A stretch of DNA of 64,000 nt from Oscarella lobularis. Lineage: Eukaryota > Porifera > Homoscleromorpha > Homosclerophorida > Oscarellidae. The DNA lies in contig NC_089194.1 of assembly GCF_947507565.1 (NCBI RefSeq), forward strand, positions 868,001 to 932,000. The letters run 5' to 3'. The notes under the pieces are model-generated. The model saw only the letters and a program-made list of their open reading frames with translations. It was not told the DNA's origin and did no database searches. Positions 45,217-54,500 of the stretch are shown here, in pieces (positions within the stretch are counted from its first letter, which is position 1; each line of letters begins with the position of its first letter). Position numbers and translations under genes: made by a program.

Positions 45217-45533
45217 CACAAAGACATCTCCCGCTTGTTCTAATTATCGGCGAATTTTCTGCTATAACATCTCCAGCAAATGTTTCTAGCCGGTACATAT
45301 CAATACTAGGCTAACTAAACTCACCTCCTGTAACAAAGTGAACGCCTGCATTTCGCTTCTGGTTTACCTCATATTTTTTGTTGTTTTTTTTTCTAAAAAC
45401 GCTTTAGGCTTTCCCTAAGATGGTGAAAACGGCCGTTTCCTCGCCGTGAGAAAATTCAAACGTTACTTAATTAATACGGTACATTATTTGGGGAAATACG
45501 TGTGTGAATGCTGCGCACTGCTAGCGATGAACG

Positions 45534-45566
45534 TCACTTATCACCCTTTTGCTCTTTAGCAAAGTG
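45534..45566 (-). pseudogene. Isolated copy of the ABCA last exon
   Basis: Minus strand: HFAKEQKGDK, stop, matching HFAKEQKDDK at the end of the ABCA gene (51561). The similarity extends outward into the 3' flank (CTGCGCACTGCTAGCGATGA). It marks where duplication copy A stops. Confidence 0.75.
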
Positions 45567-45589
45567 GTAGAAAAAAATTGCCTACCGTC

Positions 45590-45990
45590 TGAGCATGACC
45601 CACATCAAAACCTGCTCCAGTCCTGAGCATGACCATAAAAACTGCTCACATGCGGGTCCTGAGCAAGACCCGACAAAAAACTGCTTAAAAACGCAGAGGA
45701 CTCCGAGTCAGGAGAGACTGTTGTATTTCAATAAAGAAAAATTGCAAAATTCTGTCCCCTTTTGTTCTAAGGCAGTTTCAACGGGGTCATGCCCTCCTAG
45801 GACCCTACATGGAGCAGTTTTATTTTTTCCACGGGTCATGCTCAGGACCCCACATGGAGCAGTTTTATTTTTCACGGGGTCATATGCTCAGGACCCCACA
45901 TGGAGCAGTTTTACTTTCTCACGGGGTCATATGCTCAGGCCCCAACTGGAGCAGTTCTTTTGCAGGCGGTCGCGCTCAGGACCACCCTGC
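45590..45990. repeat. Palindromic cluster of ~40 bp repeats (duplication copy B)
   Basis: Same architecture as 40066-40457: left half with GGTCCTGAGCAAGACC-type repeats (45590-45690), right half with GAGCAGTTTTATTTTTC and GGGTCATGCTCAGGACCCC repeats (45785-45985). Spacing differs by small indels (e.g. CATATGCTC for CATGCTC). Confidence 0.8.
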
Positions 45991-46586
45991 CTCTAAAACG
46001 ACAGCGTCTGCGCAAATGGAGACAAGGGAAACATAAATACTAATTACCTGTAGGCTCGTCATACAGGAAACGAGTTCTTCCGCCTTATCCGAAATTCTCG
46101 AGACAAGAAAAAAAAACCGAGAGCCACAGACTAGATCCGCGCACTTGGAAGTTGCTCTAAATAATCGCAGTCACGGAAACTTTTAAAAAAGAAATCAAGT
46201 GATTTGCTTACTTAGTCCCGTTGGAGCAACCGTATACGAGACTGTATATCTTCAGCATCTGTCGGTGATCACGTAGCGGATGGCCGAAAATTCGCGAACG
46301 CGAATTTGCTTTGCCTTCCGATATCTCTCGGACTCTAGAAAAAAGAGAAGGAAAGAGAATTCCACTAGAAGCAAATGCATGCGACGCACGATTGCTTGGC
46401 GGCGAGTGGATGCAGGCGCGCTATATAGAGTACGAGTAGCTAAGCTAGCTGTGATCGACTCGAAAGCGATATCGGCGAAAATCGTCGTTAGACAAACGCT
46501 AAGAGCACGAATAAGACCTGCAGGCAGCGATGCAATCGCTCGATGCTAGCTGCGTGGTTCGGACGTCCACACGAAAAGATAAACGC

Positions 46587-47734
46587 TCAGGCTTCATCGA
46601 CGCAGACGAAACTGACGGAATTTCGAAGCTCGTTGTCTGGTTTTGGCCCGTTCAATGCCTTGTAGAACAGCTCCTTTCACTTCTGAATCGGCTCGATACG
46701 AGAATTTAACGAGCACGTGGACTGACCTGCCCGGATAACATCTGCACGTGCAATACAAAGTTAGCGAGTCCTGTATACAATAGTCAAGTCAACGCAATGC
46801 AACGCAACATATATCGCTTCTAATAAAGACTCATAAAGCGTTGTCTCACTTGAACATTTTTCAAGTCGTCGACTCTATAAGGCGCCCCTTCGCTTCTCCA
46901 CATATCAAAGTCCTCGGCGGGAACAACGATGTAGACGTAAAACGGGCCGGAATAGTCGAACGTTTCCATCAAGACTTCCAATATGGCCAACAGCTGACTC
47001 TCGTTCCTGAAGCGACGAGTCGTGATGTGGAGCACGCAGTTCGGCGTTATGACAACAGGGAAAGTTTCCGCTGTCGACATGAAACAAACGTCTTCCCTCT
47101 TCGGACGACTCTTCTTCAACTGCCTTTTCAAATCTGCCGGCTCGTTTCCTTCGAACGTCACTACACGTTCGACGGTGAAATCGACGGAGACAATATCGCC
47201 GCCAATATCGACGCACGTTGGCTTCAACTTCGACTCTGCAAAAACGAATCACGACGGAAAATTATTCGTGGTGCGCATCTCTAGGAACCATCTTTCTTGG
47301 CTTCTTGTTCTAGAAGGTAACAAATGTATTTTCTGTGAAGAAATTCCGATAGATCAGCGTTATCGTACTAAAAGCGACAGTCGCTGAGGACAATCAAAAA
47401 ATGAATTCTTACACACTTTATCGTGATAGTCCGGCACTTCGCTCACTTTTTGCTCTTTCAGTTGCGTAAATATTTCATTTCGAATTCCTTTCGACCCGAA
47501 GATGTACTTGTAATCCGCATAATTGAAGCCGGAATTGTCAGGCAGTCGTGGACAGGTGAGATGGAGCAGGGTGTGTGGCACGATTTCCGTGTTGGGACGA
47601 AACGGATTGACCATGAATTCTCTCTGCAAACGGCCATTCCTTGGAAAAGCTTCGGCTTCTCGTTTTATCTCGAGCCAGTGCCGATTCTTTTCGAGATCCT
47701 CTAGATGCTGCACACTTCGCTTTGCTGTCTCCAC
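46587..47734 (-). CDS. Unrecognised protein, copy B
   Basis: Paralogue of 41032-42252. It keeps HLEDLEKNRHWLEIKREAEA, IVPHTLLHLTCPRLPDNSGF, KPTCVDIGGDIVSVDFTVER, SETFPVV with S to A change, and LMETFDYSGPFYVYIVVPAE. The last segment reads ELFYKALNGPKPDNELRNSV, SFVCVDEA, stop at 46587. A one-base deletion (TTCCCAAG for TTCCCCAAG) near 47745 breaks the frame upstream of 47734 relative to copy A. As in copy A, no start codon is apparent. Function unknown. Confidence 0.5.
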
Positions 47735-47940
47735 GTCTTTCTTGGGAAAAGAGCCTCGTTCGATGCAACGAGCGAGGCCACGAGAGAAATCATTAGTCTA
47801 GGGGACCCCTCCCTTGCGAGCTGATCGACGACACAAGTCGACTTTCTATAGCTCCCCTCGATTGTTCTGTACCTTCATCACTCATCGAGCGATCGGTGAA
47901 ACACGTTCGTTCTCCCATGAGGCTCTGCTGCGTCTGGAAA

Positions 47941-47985
47941 ATACGCACTTGCGCACACGCACTTGCGCACACGCACTTGCGCATG
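47941..47985. repeat. Short tandem repeat, GCACTTGCGCACAC x3
   Basis: Three units of a 14 bp repeat in the intergenic stretch between the unrecognised gene and the ZYG11-like gene of copy B. Copy A has a single unit (about 42430). Confidence 0.8.
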
Positions 47986-48156
47986 TTGACGTCAAGAAGT
48001 CATTTTTCGCTGCTTTCAGAAACTCAACTAACTAACGACAAAACAACACAACTACAAAAATGTCAAGTTCTATATTGTAGTACATAAATACTGCGAATTG
48101 AGAGGGCGATGCGCCGATGCACTGCAAATCCAATGAACGAATAATTGAGATTGTTA

Positions 48157-50418
48157 TTACTTGAAAGTAAACTCGGCTGAGCCGGCTGCGCCTGTGACTC
48201 TCAGTGATACAGCTCCTCTAAGTTCGTCGGGAATAACTCGAGAGGCAAATTCAGATGTTGAAATCATTTCAGAGGGCCATTCGGTGTAGTCGCAAAGTGC
48301 CAGCAGAAGACAGGCGGAAGGAAAGAGCAAAAGCTTTTTGAATAAATCGTCGGAATTGGCGGACAAAAAGAATTCCAATAGATGAGTCGAAACGAGCTCA
48401 CCTCGACTTTTCTTCCTCAGGAGAAGTACAGGAAGCAATAGAAGCAACGCTTCTTCCCAATCGACAGCCGGATACGGAGAGAAACGGCGCAAGACTAAAA
48501 CGAGTTGATGCACGATAAGCGAAGAGCCGACAAACTTGGCAACATCTTCGAACGCAGCGTCGTTCGCCACAGCCTCGCCGTCGCAGTCCAACAGGCGAGC
48601 GAAGACGCGAAAGAGAAACGACGTTTCAGCGCAAAGGTACGACGAAATGGCGACGATGCGCGAACGCGAAAAATTTCGACGAGCTTGCACGGCGGGCGAT
48701 TGCATTCCGACGACGTAGGGAATGGCTTCGAACGGCGAATACCAGTCGACGAGACGCCAAATCCAACGATCGCCGAAACGACGAAGTTCGTCGACGTCGT
48801 TTTCGAAATTGTTGAAAAATCGACGCGTCATCAAAACGACTTCGTCGCTTCCGGGAGGAAAGAGCGAATAAACGGGCGACAGATTGCACTTCACGCCGAA
48901 GTCTCGCTTCGTTAGAAGACTTAGAACAAAATCGACGGCGGCGTGCAATAGGAGCGGGCGAGACTGGACGTGAGACGACGCCGCGCGCAGAGCGTCGCAC
49001 AACGTGTAGGCGAATTTCGGCTGGCGACCGCACGCGGGATCGCGAGCGAATGCACGCAAACAGTTCTCCAACAACCGATACCACAGCTCTCGAAGACGAA
49101 CGTCGTCGACGTCGATGCGAATGGAAGAATCTCGACAATACATATTATACCAATTCCGAGTGCCACCGCGGAGAGAGAGCAATCGGGCGAGAAACTCCAG
49201 TCCAACTTTGTAACGTTTCCTCGACGTCATGACGACGGCAGCTGACAACGCTTTTGGTAGATGACAGTGGAGCTCTTCCTCTGTTAACTCCTTGACGTAT
49301 AAATATGCGAGTCGAGCATGAAGACTTCCCGAGCGAATGAACTCTTCGCTCAGCAGTCTCTCCGGACAAACGTTGATGCAACTCGGTCTCATTCCATCGA
49401 AGAGCACAGCAAGATTTGCATTTGACGTCAAAGCTGACGGAATTGCTTCGTCGTTTCGGTTGCAAATCAAGACGTCGAGTTGGTGGAGGCGATTGTGCTC
49501 GATCAATTGCTGGGTCAAGACGGCGAGTGACGAGTCGCCGGTGCAATACGTGTTGAGGTGAGTCAGCGATACGGCGTGCTGCAATATTGCTCGATGACAC
49601 GCCGCAAAGTAGTCTGCCATCTCCCGCTGGACATTCTTCACGGACGAAATGTCGAGACTCAACAGACGCGTGACACCGGCGAAAAAGTTAGCGACCCACT
49701 GAGTGCTCTTCACAGCCGAGATATCGCGATATTCGTCTGCGGCTAGAAACACCAACTCGCTCATTCCGAGATGCGTCAAGTTGACAAGACTCGTGGCAGA
49801 ACAGAAGACCTGATACCAACTCGCCTCAGTGTGAGAGACGTCGAGACGAGTGAGATGATTCAGACTCGTGCAAATATTTGCAATTTGGCCGCCCGACGCC
49901 GACGTGTAATCGACGTCGAGTCGCTCGAGCGAGGAAAATGTCGTCAGCGCGGAAACGTTCAGTTTCGTCACGTGACTAACCGACAGAGAGACCAACGTGC
50001 TTTTGCACGTGTCGTGGAGAGCGACTGGTAGATTCGGCTTGAAGAGGTCGCCGACGCCGAACGACGCGTCGATTCGAGTCAAGTGCTTCTGTTGGCGCAG
50101 TAGAGAGCGAAATTTCGACTTGTCGTTGATCGATGTCGACGGGAGACGCAAGGACGTGAGATTCGCTCGTCGATCGGGATTCATGAGAAGGAATAGCGCC
50201 TTTTCGGTCAGCTTGCCGGTCTGAGAGAGACCTTCCATGAGAGAATCGGCGAGAGGACCGGGTAACTTCAAATTGCCGTCGTGGACGAGAATTTCTTCGA
50301 CGATCGACGGAAAGGGAAAGGAGGGCGGTGATGCCCAGGTTGGAGGAAGACTGCTCTTGTAGTCCGTCTGACAGAGACGTCGAGTGCACAAGTTCGACAA
50401 ACTAATCGCAGATGCCAT
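48157..50418 (-). CDS. ZYG11/ZER1-like leucine-rich-repeat protein, copy B, intronless
   Basis: ATG at 50418, 753 residues, about 93-95% identical to copy A by eye. BC-box SLSNLCTRRL is kept, as are LRRs (SSLERLDVDYT, NHLTRLDVSHT, LLSLDISSV) and the helical C-terminal half (DWYSPFEAIPYVVGMQSPAV). Indels relative to copy A are multiples of three: DEYRDISAVKSTQW is longer, TSNANL shorter. Such in-frame indels and an open frame in both copies suggest both are under selection. Function by family inference: substrate receptor of a CUL2-elongin ubiquitin ligase. Moderate certainty for the family. Confidence 0.6.
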   Translation of the reverse strand: MASAISLSNLCTRRLCQTDYKSSLPPTWASPPSFPFPSIVEEILVHDGNLKLPGPLADSLMEGLSQTGKLTEKALFLLMNPDRRANLTSLRLPSTSINDKSKFRSLLRQQKHLTRIDASFGVGDLFKPNLPVALHDTCKSTLVSLSVSHVTKLNVSALTTFSSLERLDVDYTSASGGQIANICTSLNHLTRLDVSHTEASWYQVFCSATSLVNLTHLGMSELVFLAADEYRDISAVKSTQWVANFFAGVTRLLSLDISSVKNVQREMADYFAACHRAILQHAVSLTHLNTYCTGDSSLAVLTQQLIEHNRLHQLDVLICNRNDEAIPSALTSNANLAVLFDGMRPSCINVCPERLLSEEFIRSGSLHARLAYLYVKELTEEELHCHLPKALSAAVVMTSRKRYKVGLEFLARLLSLRGGTRNWYNMYCRDSSIRIDVDDVRLRELWYRLLENCLRAFARDPACGRQPKFAYTLCDALRAASSHVQSRPLLLHAAVDFVLSLLTKRDFGVKCNLSPVYSLFPPGSDEVVLMTRRFFNNFENDVDELRRFGDRWIWRLVDWYSPFEAIPYVVGMQSPAVQARRNFSRSRIVAISSYLCAETSFLFRVFARLLDCDGEAVANDAAFEDVAKFVGSSLIVHQLVLVLRRFSPYPAVDWEEALLLLLPVLLLRKKSRGELVSTHLLEFFLSANSDDLFKKLLLFPSACLLLALCDYTEWPSEMISTSEFASRVIPDELRGAVSLRVTGAAGSAEFTFK

Positions 50419-51118
50419 GTTGTTTTTTGAGCATGAGCAGCTTACCATCACGTGATATTAACCAATAAAATGAGTTACATACAATTTCCGTCTTACATTT
50501 ACTCTACATATATTCTTATACGTTACAGCATAATTGTAAATGCCGGCCCGACGTGGCGCGCTGCAAATTTGTGAGCTAATAACACCTCCAGCAAATGTTT
50601 CTAGCCGGTACATATCAAGACTAGGCTAACTAAATTCGCCTCCTGTAACTAACTAAGTGAACGCCTGTACTTCGCTTCTGGTTTACCTAATATTTTTAGT
50701 TTTTTCTAAAAACGCTTTAGGCTTTCCCTAAGAGGGTGCAAATGGCCGTTTCCTCGCCGTGAGAAAATTCAAACCAAATAATCCAGCTGCTGTACCGTAC
50801 AGTAGCTGGACTAGATAATGATGGCCTGCTGTAAGCCATCATGTGATCCCCGAACACCCTCAGTACAGCAGTCCAGCACATGCCTGTCTTGACTGTTAGT
50901 GTAAGATGCTCTCTCTATCTGGAAATGGGACACCTGTTGGCTATGCCTCAGAGACACAGATTTCAGGTGTTCCATTCAGATATCAAATGAGCGAAATCGT
51001 ATACAGTGCCGACCATTTTACCTGTCATGTGAATGTGACACTGTAACGCAGCTAAGAGCTACCCTTCCCTGACCCTGTGCTCCCTCGGGTGCATGATCGT
51101 GTCAATTATCAGCTCGCA

Positions 51119-51166
51119 GTTGGGTTTGCGTGCTGCGAGCAAAGCTCGCAGCACGACAAACCCAAC
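51119..51166. repeat. Long hairpin, 21 bp stem with one bulge
   Basis: GTTGGGTTTGCGTGCTGCGAG (51119-51139) pairs with CTCGCAGCACG-A-CAAACCCAAC (51145-51166), with a 5 nt loop and one bulged A. It lies in the copy-B-only insertion between the ZYG11-like gene and the ABCA gene. No function seen. Confidence 0.75.
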
Positions 51167-51455
51167 ATGCTCCTTTACTGTGTTCCCTCGATGCCCATGA
51201 AAGTTACTAATAAAGCTCACAATGTTATGTGCTCGTTATGTTTAATTAACACAATCCAAGGTTACTATCTACTGTGACGTCACCTTTTCGCTAGCAATTG
51301 CGTTCAAAATACGGGAGAGTATGACATCACAATGAATGTGAAGTCATAAAGGCACCTGTGTGTGTGATTGGTTTAGGAGCGATTGTGACGTCAGGGTTAC
51401 CGACGGACAGACAAACACTTTGAGTTTTTGCCCGATCACGTTTGAGAGCCCCTCC

Positions 51456-51496
51456 CACCAGGGCGCGCGCGGGCTTCGCCCGCGCACGCCCTGGTG
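51456..51496. repeat. GC-rich hairpin, 19 bp stem
   Basis: CACCAGGGCGCGCGCGGGC, loop TTC, GCCCGCGCACGCCCTGGTG: a stem with one mismatch, 65 nt past the ABCA stop. It resembles terminal hairpins of Helitron-type elements in form, but no CTRR end was found next to it. Confidence 0.7.
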
Positions 51497-51560
51497 TTCG
51501 GGGAATTATTTGATGAAAATACGTGTGCATGTGCATGCTGCGCACTGCTAGCGATGAACG

Positions 51561-54500
51561 TCACTTATCATCCTTTTGCTCTTTAGCAAAGTGCAAAAAA
51601 ACCTGTAGTAAAACAAATGCCCGCCGTACACAATAAATTCGATGTTGCTTACGTCTTCAAGTGTTGCCTGGCTTACACAGTAGTTCGCCAGATTGAGATC
51701 TTCATTTTTTCTGGCAGATTCCTGACAGTCAAATATGTAAGACCAGTCGTAGCTGCCCACCAAATCGTACCCAAGTTGCATCTAAGAATAATCACAAAAA
51801 TAATTTTAAAAACGCATGTCACTACACGCATATATATACCCCGTGCTCATCAGTCAATTTTGCTCCGGGAAACTTCTTTTGAATAAAATCCTTGATAGCG
51901 GCGGCACTTGATTCTTCTTCGTCGTGACATCCGCCTCCCACAACAACGGTGAGAGAAATTCCACCACCAAATCTTGAAAAATTAAGCAATGTCATCTGCG
52001 ATTGATGACTCGTTCCCTGTCTCTCACCTATGTTTCAAGTGCTGAATGCTTCCTAGACATTTGAATTGACCGTTAATAAGAATGCCGAGACGCGTGCACA
52101 GCGCCTCGCATTCCTCCATGCTAACAGAAGGAGAAAACGTGAAGAGAACGAAACGACTAGTAGAGTCAGTGTATACCTATGCGAAGTGAGAACAATGCTT
52201 CGTCCATCTCTTAGGACATCGACAAGGTAGTCCCATAGAAAGCGACGAGCCTTGGGATCCATTCCAGCCGTTGGCTCATTCTTCGACATTTCCACAAAAA
52301 GTTAGATATCGCACAAAGAGATAAAGTTACCAAGAAAACGATTGACGGATCCCCAATGAGCGCAATGGCCACACTCAGTTTTCTCATATTGCCACCGCTA
52401 TTCGACAAAAATAAATAAAATAAATAAATAAATGAATAAATCAAATATAACCTGTATGTTCCACACGTTCTGTCGGCAAAGTCGTTTAGACCGAGACGTT
52501 TTATGATCTTCTGCACGACTCTGGGTATGGACGATGGCGTGTGACCATGAATTCGAGCGATGCACGTCAAGTATTCGCGTCCAGTCAAACGCTCAATAAT
52601 ATTTGTGCATCAAACTGAAGGAGAAATAGGAGACAGATCCTCGAGGGGCAGCGGGGTGGTCGTCACATTTACCTGTGGACAATATCCTATTAGCTTTTGA
52701 ACTTGACGAAAATCGGATCGAATGCTAAAGCCTTCAATAAATGCCGTTCCCGCCGACATGGGCAAATCACCGGTCAGCATTTTAATTGAACGTCGTCGTC
52801 TTTCCCGCACCGTTGAGTCCAAGCAATCCAAAGCATTCTCCGTGCGGGATGCTGAACGTTAAACGGTCCACCGCTGGACGACCAGTTCGGCGAAATCGCT
52901 AAATTAGAAGTCGAAAATTAAATCGCGCTCTTCTGCGCCTAAGCTGGCAGGGCATCGAACCTTGGTAAGATTTTTCACCACGACAATTGCAGAAGTGGCG
53001 TCGAAATTAGGAGACGTGACTTCGGCTCTTTCTGAGGCAACGTCGGCATCCTAACCAGTATAAGAATGCGGGCACGCTTCGCCTCAACTCCATGCATGTA
53101 CTAAAGTGTACCTCGTCGTTTATTGGCGTACTATCCACCAGAGCTGCCCTTTCCGGGATGGGAATAAAAAAACGATACTAAAATTAAAAATAATTAAACT
53201 ATTATTAGCACGATGGGTTGCGCTTGTGTACCTCCATCAGAAATACCAAAGTAAAATATACTATGCCTTCAATAAAGAGATAGATGACAGGAACGCCAAT
53301 TCCGGGAGCGGTGAGGAGGTCCAGCTCATTCGTAACAAACGTCTTCTGCTCGATACATCCAAGACGTGCTCTTGAAATATATAATCGAAATCAATAGTAA
53401 GAGATGCATGAGACAAACACGTCTGATACTGAACAGGCTTCTTCCAGGAGATTATTTCTATACAAATTAGACAGGGATTGACTAAATCTAAACGAAAACT
53501 ATGTTCGTCATAAGGATCAGAGTACCAGCGCGGAATTTAATTACGCAAAATTCGGCTGAATGAAAAATGTAGCGACAGACGTCGGCCGCTGTGAGCAAGT
53601 CAATTCCCGGTGTAAGGAAGAGATAGACGAGAACGTTGCCAAGCTGAAGAGAAGACAAGGAATTAAGACTTCCTTAGGAAGGAATCACGCGTTAAAGAAA
53701 AGCGTTTTCTTACCAAAGAAGACAGGACGAAAATTAGAATGGTGATTGCAAATCCGGTGTAAAGAGAGGTAAAAAAAATGAAAGGAAATAAACCAAGGGA
53801 AGGCTGGCCCAAGCATTAAGAATCTATTGTACAAATAAAAGGAGTAAAGTATAATAATATTAGCGCCTAGGTGCGTACCAGTAACAAGACTATTAATCCT
53901 AGGGTATTGGTAAAAGCTTGGAGTTGAAAAGACACAAATAGAATAAGAACTGAGAGAGCCGGAAGGAAATAGTTGCACAAATCCCAAGCAAACGTAGCCA
54001 GCCAATATCCGGACGGCGTTAGACCGCTGAGAAACTGCATGCGTTTTGTTTGCCTAAACAAAGAACGTAGTAGATAGAACGGCGAGCTGATCTAGTACAT
54101 GTGTATACCTTGTTCGTTTTCTCCGCTAGTGGAAACGCTGCAAAGCTCGCCGAAAGAAACGCCATGCCAAAGGAAACAAGGAAGGGTAGAACGAACGTTC
54201 CAATATCAGCATTAACAAGTTCGATCTAAAAAGAAAAATAAATCAACCGATTTATTGATATCGTACACACGCTACTTCCTTACTCGCTCATCGGACGTTT
54301 TAGGCAAAGGATGATTGGTCACTTCAATACCAAATCGATCCAAATCGGTCACTCCGACGTCTCGAAGAAAATATTTGAGCTGAATATTTGCGAATGCGCT
54401 CACCGCTGCCGGAGGGAGGTGATACTGTTGTTCGCTATACCAAACGGTCGCCCAGACTCCGACACCGTCCGGATCAGACGGCGTCACCGAATAGTTGATC

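Larger units (their letters stand above)
40066..45580. repeat. Segmental duplication, copy A
   Basis: Copy A (40066-45580) and copy B (45590-51600) share, in the same order and strand, the palindromic repeat cluster, an unrecognised gene (minus), a ZYG11/ZER1-like gene (minus) and the last exon of an ABCA gene (minus). Coding parts are about 93-95% alike by eye. Copy A ends at 45566 in the ABCA last exon, where copy B's own cluster begins; copy B continues into the ABCA gene itself. Confidence 0.85.
45590..51600. repeat. Segmental duplication, copy B
   Basis: Partner of copy A (see there). Copy B carries ~700 bp of extra sequence at about 50790-51490, including two long hairpins, and lacks the sulfotransferase relic found in copy A. 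It passes without a break into the 3' end of the ABCA gene. Confidence 0.85.

Noticed and set aside
40728-46549. Open frames of 70-90 residues near 40728 and 46280
   Set aside because: The two duplication copies differ here by indels that are not multiples of three, so the regions are probably non-coding.
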